From assembly GCA_033344775.1 (NCBI GenBank), contig JAWPMT010000003.1, forward strand, positions 79,764-143,763: DNA of 64,000 nt, read 5' to 3'. This document shows, one piece after another, positions 31,361 to 40,698 of this stretch. Position 1 is the first letter of the stretch. Each line of letters opens with the position of its first letter. Origin of the DNA: Cytophagales bacterium (GTDB taxonomy: Bacteria > Bacteroidota > Bacteroidia > Cytophagales > Cyclobacteriaceae). The notes beneath the pieces are model-generated. The model was not told where the DNA came from. It worked only from the letters and a program-made list of their open reading frames with translations, and did not search any database. Made by a program: the position numbers and the translations under genes.

Positions 31361-31390
31361 TGATTCGGACAAATAAATCATTTACTTTTG
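31360..31390 (+). promoter_or_regulatory. Consensus promoter for the GlxA-type regulator
   Basis: TTG (31360-31362), 20 nt, TACTTTTG (31383-31390). The ATG at 31399 follows after only 8 bp, so the transcript would be leaderless or nearly so. Confidence 0.6.
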
Positions 31391-31398
31391 TAGATATA

Positions 31399-32391
31399 AT
31401 GCAGCATCTCAGTATTCTAGTTCCAAGAGGCCTGGCCATTGTCGATACGATTATTGGATCAATGAATCTTTTTCAGATGGCCAATAACTATTACCGAAAA
31501 CAGGGGTTTTCCTCTGAAAATCTTTTTGATATTGATCTGGTAGGCTTGTCTAAAGACACAGTTTCTTACAATCGCGTATTTGCAGTTCAACCTACTAAAA
31601 CGATTGATCAGGTGCAGAAGACTAGTCTGATCATTGTCGCAGGTATTGTTGGCAACATGGATGAGCAAATAGAACTCAATCGGCCTTTTGTTGGTTGGAT
31701 GAAAGAACAGCGAATCAAGCACCATTGTGAGATCGCAAGTTTATGTCGGGGAGCCTTTTTACTGGCAGAAACTGGCCTGATGAATGGAAAGTCCTGCGCC
31801 ACGCATTGGTTGACGCATGATACGTTTAAACAACGCTTCCCACAAGTCAATCTGATTCCGGAAAAGATCATCAGTGAAGACAATGGGATTTACTCCAGTG
31901 GGGGAGCCTACTCTTTTTTAAACTTGTTGCTGTACCTGATCGAAAAATACTATGGTCGCGAAACAGCCATTTGGTGTGCTAAAGTTTCAGAGATCGAGTT
32001 TGATCGGCTGGATCAAAATCAATTTGTTATATTCAATGGTCAGAAAGAGCATGCGGATGAAGAGATCATTGCCATTCAGGAGTTTATAGAAAAACACTAC
32101 TCAGAAAAGCTGAGTATCGAAGAACTTGCAGCAAAGATGGCTACCAGTTCCAGAAATTTTGTGCGAAGGTTTAAGAAAGCTACCAGCAATACGCCGATTG
32201 AATATGTGCAGCGAGTGCGAATAGAAGTAGCAAAGAAACAATTGGAATCATCCACGATGAATGTACATCAGGTAATGTATCACTGCGGCTACAATGACGA
32301 TAAGACTTTCCGTACCATATTCAAGCGCTACGCAGGCCTGACTCCACTGGAATACCGAAATAAATACAACCGGGAAATGGCGTACGCATGA
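31399..32391 (+). CDS. GlxA-type AraC regulator with DJ-1/PfpI domain
   Basis: A 330-residue transcription factor. Residues 1-200 are a DJ-1/PfpI-like domain (LSILVPRGLAIVDTIIGSMN, EIASLCRGAFLLAETGLMNG with a Cys at the elbow, GIYSSGGAYSFLNLLLYLIE) that probably binds a ligand. Residues 225-325 are the AraC DNA-binding part (LSIEELAAKMATSSRNFVRR, VHQVMYHCGYNDDKTFRTIF, AGLTPLEYRNKY). The frame is open back to 31360 but that TTG is the promoter -33 element, so the ATG at 31399 is chosen. It is divergent from the ABM-like monooxygenase gene. Confidence 0.9.
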   Translation: MQHLSILVPRGLAIVDTIIGSMNLFQMANNYYRKQGFSSENLFDIDLVGLSKDTVSYNRVFAVQPTKTIDQVQKTSLIIVAGIVGNMDEQIELNRPFVGWMKEQRIKHHCEIASLCRGAFLLAETGLMNGKSCATHWLTHDTFKQRFPQVNLIPEKIISEDNGIYSSGGAYSFLNLLLYLIEKYYGRETAIWCAKVSEIEFDRLDQNQFVIFNGQKEHADEEIIAIQEFIEKHYSEKLSIEELAAKMATSSRNFVRRFKKATSNTPIEYVQRVRIEVAKKQLESSTMNVHQVMYHCGYNDDKTFRTIFKRYAGLTPLEYRNKYNREMAYA

Positions 32392-32471
32392 CCTCCTTTT
32401 AAATAAAGAAGTTAAGAGGGTCGATACTTGGGAATTCCAAAGAAGAATGGACTTGAATGACATACCAATCA

Positions 32472-32945
32472 TCATTCCGTCTGAAGCTTCTTAATCGCTT
32501 CTTCGATCATTCTCTTCATGAATGGAGGGTCTTCGCTCTTCTGCAGAATAGTTCTCAGTTGTGTGGCTGTTTGAGGATCGTCAATATGGACGATGGCCAC
32601 CAGTGCTCTGTTTTTTATACCATTTCTGAAATTGCGTAAAGCTCTTTCTGTTATTCCATCCCAAATTTCCTTGTCGCCATTTCGGCTTAAACGTTTCATT
32701 CTTGCCATGAATTTGGCTTCCGATGTTTCGTCTGGGCCGTGTTCGAGTACATGCAGCAATTGACCGACGTATTGCTTTTTATTTGCTTTTATAGCAACCA
32801 GTGATCCGGTTAAGTCCTGTGGATTTTCATAACAATCCTGTAGCAAGTAACTATTTATTGCCTGATCGATCCGTTCTTGTGCCTGGATGAATCCCGGGGC
32901 AAGGATTAAGGCCATAATGACCCAATTTTTGAAAAATCTCTGCAT
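32472..32945 (-). CDS. Small secreted helical protein, function unknown
   Basis: A 157-residue exported protein with signal peptide 1-23 (ending GFIQAQ). The rest is predicted helical with HEAT-like spacing: YVGQLLHVLEHGPDE, WDGITERALRNFRNGIKNRALVAIV is one such helix pair (seen over about residues 95-120), then ATQLRTILQKSEDPPFMKRM. I cannot name a family. It starts 3 bp after the stop of the metalloprotease lipoprotein gene, so both are cotranscribed; it could be an accessory or inhibitor of that peptidase, which is only a guess. Confidence 0.72.
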   Translation of the reverse strand: MQRFFKNWVIMALILAPGFIQAQERIDQAINSYLLQDCYENPQDLTGSLVAIKANKKQYVGQLLHVLEHGPDETSEAKFMARMKRLSRNGDKEIWDGITERALRNFRNGIKNRALVAIVHIDDPQTATQLRTILQKSEDPPFMKRMIEEAIKKLQTE

Positions 32946-32948
32946 TTT

Positions 32949-33959
32949 TTAATTAGCTGAAAATGAACCATCTGACCAGATACGTTTTTGGATGGATGGA
33001 CATCCACCCGTGCTCTCTTCCTGATGTGAACAGATTCTAAAATCGCCGATCGTTCTTAAGCCAGATATACTGACATATGAACTTGGAGAGTAGAGTTGCC
33101 TAAACGTTTGACCTTCAGTAAGATATTCACGGGACCTACTCGAACTAAACATGACATTGGTATTGTCAAAATTCCGGTCGAACTGATCCGGATGCGCGAG
33201 GCCCATAGCATGTCCGAATTCATGAGCAAGTAGCCCGCCCGTGGTTGAGCGGCCCATCCCAATGATATTGTTACCGCAAAACACGCCGTTACTGGTTAAT
33301 GAGCCTGTGCCAAAGTCCACCGCATCCACATAGTAGACATTCAGGTTAGTTGGATCGAATCCAATCCTTTCGGTCAATTGAAAGTTATTGCCGCAGGTAT
33401 AGTTCAGAAACTGATCTCTATCAGCAGATGAGGTCATGTCATTGATCTGTATTTCATCGATTCGAAGACCAGCTTTTTCAGATGCCCAGATACTATTGGT
33501 AATGTTTATCGCATCAATAATCAGTTGTTCCATCTCATCAAATGGTTCTGCAATGACCCAAAAAGTAACCGGAAGATTGATTCTTTCATTAAGCGTGATT
33601 GGGATGATATCTTGCTCTTCCGACCATGGAACATTGGTCATCAAAGTAGGTGCATACTGCGAATGGAAGGCGATCAACTCGTTACGTGTATGATCACTAA
33701 AATTGCCAGACAATTCAAAATCTGGAGCTGCAGTGATTTCACGTCGGTCATTTACCCCTCTTCCCGTAAGGCTTGCCGGTCCTGGTTCTACGAACCCGTC
33801 TACCAACAGACCTATTTCACCTTGAATCTGCTGTGTTGGAAACTCAATCCGGTCATTGATGATTTCGGGTTCAGGCATCATTTGCTCATCATTCTTACAA
33901 CTGATCAGCCATAGTCCGCTGAACAATAGCCACTGAAAAAATTGGGTTTTCTTCATCAT
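32949..33959 (-). CDS. Metzincin-type zinc metalloprotease lipoprotein
   Basis: A 336-residue exported lipoprotein (LWLISCKND, Cys21). The zinc site is LLAHEFGHAMGLAHPDQF with His246, Glu247, His250 and His256, and the Met-turn NVMFSS holds Met270; together these define the metzincin clan, as in matrixins and snapalysin-like enzymes. The 230 residues before the site may be a prodomain or N-terminal domain. It should cleave proteins at the cell surface. It is the first gene of a two-gene operon with the small secreted helical protein, 3 bp apart. Confidence 0.88.
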   Translation of the reverse strand: MMKKTQFFQWLLFSGLWLISCKNDEQMMPEPEIINDRIEFPTQQIQGEIGLLVDGFVEPGPASLTGRGVNDRREITAAPDFELSGNFSDHTRNELIAFHSQYAPTLMTNVPWSEEQDIIPITLNERINLPVTFWVIAEPFDEMEQLIIDAINITNSIWASEKAGLRIDEIQINDMTSSADRDQFLNYTCGNNFQLTERIGFDPTNLNVYYVDAVDFGTGSLTSNGVFCGNNIIGMGRSTTGGLLAHEFGHAMGLAHPDQFDRNFDNTNVMFSSSRSREYLTEGQTFRQLYSPSSYVSISGLRTIGDFRICSHQEESTGGCPSIQKRIWSDGSFSAN

Positions 33960-34073
33960 CGTTATTTTGAATCGAGGCGTGGTTGATTACTTGTTTAAAA
34001 TAATAAACAACCGCAGACGTATGATCACCTACCATCAATTTTCATTAAAACAGCTGTAAGTCTTTGACTCGCA

Positions 34074-34499
34074 TCAGCTCTCCATCATAAAAGCTCCTAA
34101 AGTTTCCCTGGATTGATCTTCAATGGGTAAACTCTTCTTGGTAGTATTGCTCACCTGAACAATCACCGTTTTAGCTTCAGCTACCAGTTGGCCATTTTGA
34201 AATATCCCCTGATACAATTGCAGGGATGTGCGTCCAATTTTGGTAATACCCGTTCCAATTTCAACTTTCCCTGGCCAATGGATTTCTGCGCGGAAGTCGA
34301 TTTGCAAGGAAGCGATCACAAAACTGATCTCGGCTTCTTCAGGATTGAGGTTATCACCATAGATGATATTCACCCGACCTGTTTCCAGATAGGTAGCAAA
34401 GACCGCATTGTTGACGTGGCCCTGTCGGTCTGTATCCGCATACCTGACCTTATCCCAGGATGTGGATGGGAAATCCGAGAGCTGAATGGATTGATTCAT
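34074..34499 (-). CDS. Acyl-CoA thioesterase (hotdog fold)
   Basis: A 141-residue soluble enzyme of the 4HBT type. The N-terminal WDKVRYADTDRQGHVNNAVF with catalytic Asp (ADTD) and TYLETGR is the family signature, and VIASLQIDFRAEIHWPGKVE forms the central strand. It should hydrolyse acyl-CoA; chain specificity is unknown. The frame is open to 34772, but the extension overlaps the divergent peptidase gene start at 34573 and lacks family character, so the ATG at 34499 is used. Confidence 0.88.
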   Translation of the reverse strand: MNQSIQLSDFPSTSWDKVRYADTDRQGHVNNAVFATYLETGRVNIIYGDNLNPEEAEISFVIASLQIDFRAEIHWPGKVEIGTGITKIGRTSLQLYQGIFQNGQLVAEAKTVIVQVSNTTKKSLPIEDQSRETLGAFMMES

Positions 34500-34572
34500 A
34501 AAATTCAAAATAAATAAAAGATCCATTGAACCCGAAGCCAGTTCATGTGTATAGTACAAAAAACAAGATGAA

Positions 34573-37379
34573 ATGAAAGGTTTCCTGGTTGCTTTATGTA
34601 TATCATGCTCCTTGTTGGTACAGGCCCAACAATACCTGGTAATCGAAGGACAAATTTGGGACGGTACAACGAGCAGTCCATTACCCTTTTGCTCCGTATT
34701 TATAAAGGGAAAAGAGGTTGGTACCGTCGCGAATTTCGAAGGCAGGTTTAAGATCAATATTCCTGAATCCATGCAATCCGATACACTGGTGATCAGTCAT
34801 GTCGGCTATAAGAATTACTATGCGATTGTTGGTGAGTTATCGGAAGAGATAACGGTCAAGTTAGAAGAGGCGCCAATTGACCTTGATGTAATACAGGTAA
34901 CCACTGACCGGTTGTCTGCTCAGGAGATTTTCGGCAAAGCCATCGATAAGATCAATTCCGGTAAAGGCTATCCCGAACAAGACTTCCGAATGGACGGCTT
35001 TTTTAGAGAACAACACAGAAGCGAAGGTGTTCCAACGGGTGTGCTGGAATGTGCCATCAGTGTCTTTGATGATGATGTGACCACCAAATTCAAAGACATA
35101 GCCATCAACCAGTTTCGAAAGGTATATGATCGCAAACAGAACACCGACCAGTTCATTGATACCAAAGAAGGACACAATCATTTGCTGTTGCTATTGAATG
35201 GCGGGATCAACCTCATTCCTTTGGCCAGACGCTATAAATCTTCGGTCTGGAAATTGCCACTTGAAATCAAGGAATTGACCTATTACAATGATCGCATGGT
35301 CTACGTACTGGCCAATGAAAATGAACGAAGGAAACTTCAACTGTATGTAGATGTAGATGACTTTACGGTTTATAAGAATGAATTGATCCTGGAAGCAAAA
35401 GACTCAGACTATGAAAGCTATGCCTGGCGCAAAATGAATAGCAAAGGTGAGGAGTGTGGTGCTGTTTATGATCACCAGTCTTATGAGTACCGATCAATCA
35501 ACGGAAAACTATTTCCTTACTACTCTTTCCGAAGAATGGATTTTAGCTGTTTTGATCCGCAGCAAGAGGCAATTATTGCCACAGCCCAACTAAAGAAAGA
35601 ATTGTTGGTCAATCATGTGACCTACAATCCGGTGGTCACAGCAAAGGACAAGCTACGTAAGAAACAAGGCTTGATCAATCGGAAAGAGCCCTATGATTCG
35701 GTCTTCTGGAAGCATTTCAACGACATACGTGAAATTGACCTGGATGTCACTTTGTACAAAGGTCAGCATGCAAATGCGATGCAAAACATGACAATCAATC
35801 CTGCAGCAACTGTGAAAGAAGAAAGCATGGAACAACCCTTGCAGATTGGCGATCATGCTGCGCGGATATTTACACGCGCCGATACCTTATATGGAACGCT
35901 TACTCCGGATTTGGACTGCTATGATGTGCATCATTATGAATTGGACCTTGAGATAGATCCTATACAAGAAGTCATAGCTGGTGAGGTAATCATGAGCTTT
36001 CAGGTATTGAAAGGAACCCATGAAATAAGACTAGATCTGTTGGAACACATGACCATCGATGAAATTACAAAAGAAGGGAAGCAGTTACCTTTCCGACGTG
36101 ATCTTGATGCGGTTTATGTGTCCATTGAGGAAGGGTTGTTGCCGCGAGGTAATTATTCAATCAAAGTACGGTACAATGGGCATCCTTTAGAAACCACTTT
36201 TGGAGATCAATGGACCGGCGGATTCATGTGGAGTCAGGACATTGAGGGCAATCCATTTTCGCAAACGCTATGTCAGGGTAATGGGGCCAAAGGCTGGTTC
36301 CCGGTCAAGAATCACTTGTCAGATGAACCCGATAGTATTGACATCAAAGTTACCGTCCCTTCGAATTTAGTAGCAGTAGCCAATGGCCAATTGGTCAAAA
36401 AAAAGTACTTGCAAACACCAATCAATATCATTGGAAAACGACTAATCCCATCAATACCTATGACATTGCTGTTCATCTGGGATTATATGAAAATACGAAC
36501 TCCACTTTTCAATCCGTCACAGGAGAAGCCTTGAAGGTAGATCATTACTTTCTACCCCAGGATGCTGAGTTAGCCAGAAAGAACCTGGAAATGGTTCCGA
36601 AAATGCTGGAAGTCTATGAACGCTATTTTGGACCTTATCCATTTCAGGAAGACGGCTTTAAAATGGTACAGTCTCCTTATCCGATGGAGCACCAAAGTTG
36701 TGTGGCAGTTGGTCCATACTTTGATGATTTTCTGATCCTGCATGAAACAGCCCATGAATGGTGGGGAAACAATGTAAGTATTACCGACAATGCTGACATT
36801 TGGATTCATGAAGCATTTGCAACCTATGCGGAATCGCTTTATTTGGAAGCTACACTAGGCTATGAGATGGGGCAACGGTACCTGAATTCCCGAAAGAGCG
36901 AGATATTAAATGATCATCCGGTTCTGGGGATTAGGAATGTAAATCATTTTCATTATCGTATTGAAGACAAGTACACCAAAGGTTCGTTGATGATCAATAC
37001 CCTCCGGCAGATGGTCGATGATGATGAGTTATGGTTTGAGACGTTGAAAGCCATCCAGGAAGATTTTAGACATGGCTTCATTGACACAGAAACCCTGATC
37101 AACTTCATGGAATTGCAATTGGAAATGGACTTATCTTCTTTCTTCGAACAATACCTCCAGACTACACAAATTCCGACATTGGAAATGAAGCAAAATGATA
37201 TGGGTTTTTCATATCGTTGGACACATGTTGTTGATGGGTTTGATATGCCATTAAGGATAGGTGAAATGGAAATTATTGCGACTGCCGAATGGCAACAGAC
37301 AACCATCGATCTGGGGCAAAAATTTAAAAAGCAGCTGATGGATGCCTATTTGATTCAGGTAATAGCGCTTGATGATTGA
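34573..37379 (+). pseudogene. M1 family metallopeptidase, frameshifted at a poly-A run
   Basis: An exported protein of about 935 residues if read through one frameshift. Frame one, 34573-36534, has a signal peptide (1-19), a carboxypeptidase-regulatory-like domain (QYLVIEGQIWDGTTSSPLPF), a linker domain and the M1 N-terminal domain (HHYELDLEIDPIQEVIAGEV). At the A8 run 36397-36404 the correct reading moves to the next frame: VLANTNQYHWKTTNPINTYD and GLYENTNSTFQSVTGEALKV continue seamlessly. The second frame (from about 36405 to 37379) holds the zinc site HETAHEWWGNN with the third ligand Glu 18 residues later in HEAFATYAE. All catalytic residues are intact, so a homopolymer sequencing error or slippage is more likely than decay. 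Confidence 0.8.
36397..36404 (+). other. A8 homopolymer at the frameshift
   Basis: Eight consecutive A bases between GGTC and GTACTTGC. Nine (or six) would keep the peptidase frame open across the join. A natural site for sequencing miscounts or polymerase slippage. Confidence 0.7.
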
Positions 37380-37418
37380 TAACAAGGATCGACGAGATAG
37401 TTCGTTTATCTTTAATCA

Positions 37419-37820
37419 ATGAACTTGCAATTGGCCTGTACCTACCAGAAAAGTAAGAGGAAACTACAGTTTGAGCGGCTACTACGGCAGCATGTCAATC
37501 CTGATCAATTAAAAGATGCAGCTGCACCAAATTCCTGGCTCTATTTCAGAAGGACCAATCCAAGAAAGTTTGAAGTATACATGGATGAGGATTTTGAACT
37601 CATCCCCAATAGAAATCCTCTTTTTATGTGGCTCAATAAGCCCAATGTTTTACAGGGTAGGATACGAATTTCAGAAGGTGGTCTGCTTTGCATCCATTGG
37701 AATGGAACCTGGACGGATTGTGTTCGGTTTGAAGGGGAATGGGTTGAAGCCCTCGCGACGGAGACGATTGTTTGGGATCACTACTTGGTGGCAAAGGGTA
37801 AGATACATGCAGGTAAATGA
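37419..37820 (+). CDS. Small protein of unknown function overlapping an AraC gene
   Basis: A 133-residue soluble protein with no family I can name. It starts basic (YQKSKRKLQFERLLRQHV) and then has strand-rich phrases (NSWLYFRRTNPRKFEVYMDE, GGLLCIHWNGTWTDCVRFEG, IVWDHYLVAKGKIHAGK), suggesting a compact beta domain. It has neither a signal peptide nor a membrane helix. The AraC regulator begins inside its stop codon (ATGA), so the two are translated together and this protein may modulate that regulator. TATCTTTA, one base from the -7 consensus, lies about 10 bp upstream. Confidence 0.65.
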   Translation: MNLQLACTYQKSKRKLQFERLLRQHVNPDQLKDAAAPNSWLYFRRTNPRKFEVYMDEDFELIPNRNPLFMWLNKPNVLQGRIRISEGGLLCIHWNGTWTDCVRFEGEWVEALATETIVWDHYLVAKGKIHAGK

Positions 37821-38689
37821 ATGCCAACGTGAGCAAATTAAATCAATATCACCTTCACGCTTTCGCCCATGCTAAACTTCACTTCGAAGTTTATGATGCC
37901 AAGAGCTATCTGGCCACCAGAATGGAGAAAGCATCAAGACCACATCGACACAGCTATTACCAATTGATCTGGTTTAAAACCGCGGGCAATCATTACATAG
38001 ATTATGAAGTTGTTGAGCACCCGGCAAACGCCGTATTTATGATCAATAAGAATCAGGTACATCATTTTTGCCGGGATTCTCCTAATGAGGGTATACTATT
38101 CCATTTCAATGATATTTTCATCGTTGAACAAAATCCTGACTTATTGGATAGGTGGTCGCTCACTTTATTTAGTGAGATGGTTACCCATTATGTAATTCTG
38201 GATCAAGAAGTGATAGAAAAGGTGGATCGGTTTACGGGATTAATTCGTGAAGAGGCAGCTAAACAAGATAAGTTTTACGCTGAGGCTATCTTTCACCTAT
38301 TTGCGGCTATTATGGTGATATTGGAAAGAAAACTTGACGTTTTGTCTCTAAATAAAACCTTCAGTGATGCTTTCATGCTTGCGTCAAAGTTTAAGAAATT
38401 AGTCGTTGATAACATTGAACACTTTTGGAGTATCGATGAATTTGCCGAAAGGTTGAACATTACTACAAAAGTGTTGACCAAAGCAACGAAGGAAGTATTG
38501 TATCAGACTCCTGCTAAAATCATAACAGATCTCAAGGTGTTAGAGGCCAAAAGAATGCTTTCGAACCAATCTTTATCTGTCAAGGAAATTGGTTATCGAT
38601 TAGGGTTCGAACAGGCAACTTACTTTACGAAGTATTTCAAAAAAGTTACAGGGGTTACTCCCAGAGCGTTCCAGCGGGCACTGCAGTAA
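37817..38689 (+). CDS. AraC family transcriptional regulator with cupin-like N terminus
   Basis: A 290-residue soluble regulator. Residues 20-110 look like the cupin sensing domain (RPHRHSYYQLIWFKTAGNHY, then HPANAVFMINKNQVHHF). The C-terminal 95 residues have two helix-turn-helix units: SIDEFAERLNITTKVLTKAT and SVKEIGYRLGFEQATYFTKY, ending GVTPRAFQRAL. The gene overlaps the preceding small gene by 4 bp. Directly after its stop are two TTTACCAT boxes exactly 21 bp apart, then the SDR gene, which is its likely target. Confidence 0.88.
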   Translation: MNANVSKLNQYHLHAFAHAKLHFEVYDAKSYLATRMEKASRPHRHSYYQLIWFKTAGNHYIDYEVVEHPANAVFMINKNQVHHFCRDSPNEGILFHFNDIFIVEQNPDLLDRWSLTLFSEMVTHYVILDQEVIEKVDRFTGLIREEAAKQDKFYAEAIFHLFAAIMVILERKLDVLSLNKTFSDAFMLASKFKKLVVDNIEHFWSIDEFAERLNITTKVLTKATKEVLYQTPAKIITDLKVLEAKRMLSNQSLSVKEIGYRLGFEQATYFTKYFKKVTGVTPRAFQRALQ

Positions 38690-38718
38690 TTTACCATCCA
38701 AAAGCCTTTTTTTACCAT
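38690..38718 (+). promoter_or_regulatory. Two TTTACCAT direct repeats, 21 bp apart
   Basis: TTTACCAT at 38690-38697 and 38711-38718, extended to TTTACCATCC and TTTACCATTCC. AraC-type dimers bind direct repeats two helical turns apart. The site lies right after the AraC gene and 56 bp before the SDR start. Confidence 0.6.
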
Positions 38719-38773
38719 TCCTGACCTGCGCGGCAAGCGTTTGACTTGTTCATAATAATCATTGAAAATTAAG

Positions 38774-39529
38774 ATGAAAAGTCAAGCATTAATCATTGGT
38801 GGTTCTACTGGAATGGGAAAAGCCACAGCTGCCTTATTAGTAAAAGAAGGAGTCGAAGTATTTATCATTGGGAAAGAAGAATCAGGGCTGGAGTCCTGTC
38901 AATCAGAGCTTTCCCAGCATGGCGTGGTACATACAATTGCTTTGGATCTTTTTGACTTTGAGGCAGTTCGTCAATTCTCAGCCACATTGTCCAATCAAAT
39001 TTCCAACCTGACTTATTTGGTCAATGCAGCGGGATACTTTAGTCCCAAAGCTTTTTTGCAGCATGAAGAAGCGGATTACGATATTTATCACCGTTTCAAT
39101 AAGGCATTTTTCTTCATTACGCAGGCCGCGGCAGAAGTGATGAAAAGTAACGATGGTGGCTCTATTGTAAACATTGGAAGTATGTGGGCGAAACAAGCGA
39201 TCAAAGCCACGCCTTCCTCTGCTTATTCTATGGCAAAGGCAGGCTTGCATGCGTTGACGCAACATCTGGCAATGGAGTTGGCCGAGCATAATATTCGGGT
39301 TAATGCGGTTTCTCCTGCAGTCGTAGTAACGCCTATTTATGGTGCATTCATTGAAGAAGAAAAGATCGAAGAGACCTTACAGGGATTCAATGATTTTCAT
39401 CCTATAGGAAGAGTGGGTAGACCAGAAGATATTGCCAAAACCATCAAATTTCTATTGACTGATGAAAGTTCTTGGGTAACCGGGGCCATTTGGGATATTG
39501 ACGGTGGTGTGATGTCGGGCAGGAATTAG
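38774..39529 (+). CDS. Short-chain dehydrogenase/reductase (SDR)
   Basis: A 251-residue cytosolic oxidoreductase. The Rossmann loop is LIIGGSTGMGKATAALL (residues 6-22), NAAG lies at 84-87, the catalytic Ser is in VNIGSMWAK (Ser136) and the catalytic pair Tyr151/Lys155 in SAYSMAKAGLHAL. The C terminus SSWVTGAIWDIDGGVMSGRN is standard for classical SDRs. Cofactor preference (NAD or NADP) and substrate are not clear. The ATG at 38774 is used; an in-frame TTG at 38762 would only add four residues. The AraC gene upstream and the TTTACCAT repeats point to regulated expression. A weak hairpin follows the stop. Confidence 0.9.
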   Translation: MKSQALIIGGSTGMGKATAALLVKEGVEVFIIGKEESGLESCQSELSQHGVVHTIALDLFDFEAVRQFSATLSNQISNLTYLVNAAGYFSPKAFLQHEEADYDIYHRFNKAFFFITQAAAEVMKSNDGGSIVNIGSMWAKQAIKATPSSAYSMAKAGLHALTQHLAMELAEHNIRVNAVSPAVVVTPIYGAFIEEEKIEETLQGFNDFHPIGRVGRPEDIAKTIKFLLTDESSWVTGAIWDIDGGVMSGRN

Positions 39530-39550
39530 TTCAAAAGTTACGATTCCTTG

Positions 39551-39574
39551 AGTCCCTGGTTCATTTCAGGGACT
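39551..39574 (+). terminator. Hairpin after the SDR gene
   Basis: AGTCCCTG (39551-39558) pairs with CAGGGACT (39567-39574) around 8 nt. Only a weak T-rich tail (TCAGTTT) follows. It lies between converging genes. Confidence 0.5.
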
Positions 39575-39631
39575 TCAGTTTCATACATGTCCACTTTTAA
39601 GGAGCATCCAGGCTCTCTATGCAACCTTTAT

Positions 39632-40621
39632 TCAGGCACTTTTGATTTTGACTGATTTCCGAAACACACCTGGTGAGACGCCATGCTTTTGTTTCCAGAT
39701 GCGATTGAAATACGCCGGCTCACCATACCCTAATGCCTGAGTGATTTCCTTGACGGTCTTTTCAGAATGAAGTAGAAGCTTTTCGGCTTCTTGCAATTTG
39801 ATCTTGTTGCGGTGCTCGGCAATGCCTATTCCGGCGTGTTCTTTGAATAATCGGTTAAGGTTACGTTCACTCATGTTCATCTCAGTGGCCAACTCATGAA
39901 CAGTCACAATTTCATTGATACGCGATTGCAGAATCTGTTGCACTTTGTAAACCACGGGGTGAAATTTGTTCTTGAAATTGAGGAACGTGTTTTTTTGTGA
40001 ACCAATGTTTTCGCGTCGGACATTGATGACCAGTTCCCGCGCGACTTCTGCTGCCAGGATCGGATCGAAAATCTCTTCCAGATAGGCCAGGGTCATGTCT
40101 ATACCAGTAGTCATACCCGCACTGGTGTAGATGTTGGCATCAACGGAATACAAGCTTTCTTCTTGTAGTTGCACCGATGGAAATTGTGTCTTGACCCAGT
40201 CGAAACACTTCCAATGCGTACTGGCTTTCTTGCCATTTAAAAGTCCAAGGTTCATCAGGACGATGGAGCCCGTACAGATGGATAATATGGTGCCTCCTTG
40301 ACGATGATGATCCCATAGAAAATCGCTGGTGGAGGCCAGTTCCTGATCGAGCATTCCAATGGCCAGTTGCCTGAAGTCTACTCCGGGGACACAAATAATG
40401 TCTCTTCTTTTGGGACTGATGTCATCTATCAACTCCAGCCTGGAGAAGTGAATGTGCTGTTCCGTTTCAATGTCATCCTTTGTCGAGACATAGATGATAT
40501 CAAATTTCTTTTTACCGATTGTATTGGCCTCGTAAAACACCTGAACAGCTCCGGCAAAGTCAAAGACGTGTACTTTGGAAAAGAGCAGAACATATACTTT
40601 ATAATTATCTAAATCAGACAT
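39632..40621 (-). CDS. GlxA-type AraC regulator with DJ-1/PfpI domain
   Basis: A 329-residue transcription factor. The N-terminal DJ-1/PfpI-like domain has VYVLLFSKVHVFDFAGAVQV, the elbow ILSICTGSIVLMNLGLLNG with a Cys, and YTSAGMTTGIDMTLAYLEEI. The C-terminal 100 residues are AraC-type: TVHELATEMNMSERNLNRLF and TVKEITQALGYGEPAYFNRI, ending HGVSPGVFRK. It is divergent from a gene that also carries a DJ-1/PfpI domain, 77 bp away, and a perfect palindrome lies 3 bp before its own start codon. Control of that neighbour is the likely role. Confidence 0.9.
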   Translation of the reverse strand: MSDLDNYKVYVLLFSKVHVFDFAGAVQVFYEANTIGKKKFDIIYVSTKDDIETEQHIHFSRLELIDDISPKRRDIICVPGVDFRQLAIGMLDQELASTSDFLWDHHRQGGTILSICTGSIVLMNLGLLNGKKASTHWKCFDWVKTQFPSVQLQEESLYSVDANIYTSAGMTTGIDMTLAYLEEIFDPILAAEVARELVINVRRENIGSQKNTFLNFKNKFHPVVYKVQQILQSRINEIVTVHELATEMNMSERNLNRLFKEHAGIGIAEHRNKIKLQEAEKLLLHSEKTVKEITQALGYGEPAYFNRIWKQKHGVSPGVFRKSVKIKSA

Positions 40622-40623
40622 TT

Positions 40624-40644
40624 ATTTATCTTATTAGGATAAAT
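40624..40644. promoter_or_regulatory. Palindrome between divergent GlxA-type and DJ-1 genes
   Basis: ATTTATC (40624-40630) and GATAAAT (40638-40644) are perfect reverse complements with a 7-bp spacer. It begins 3 bp upstream of the regulator start, where binding would block its own expression. Confidence 0.45.
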
Positions 40645-40698
40645 GTAGTTGATCAATCGGAGACCCAAGTATTATTGATTAGTCAAAAATTCACCAAG

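Noticed and set aside
34500-34772. N-terminal extension of the thioesterase frame
   Set aside because: It overlaps the start of the divergent peptidase gene and lacks thioesterase character; the ATG at 34499 gives a normal-length enzyme.
40519-40698. N-terminal extension of the DJ-1 fusion frame
   Set aside because: It runs through the divergent regulator's start and the palindrome; the signal peptide begins at 40699.
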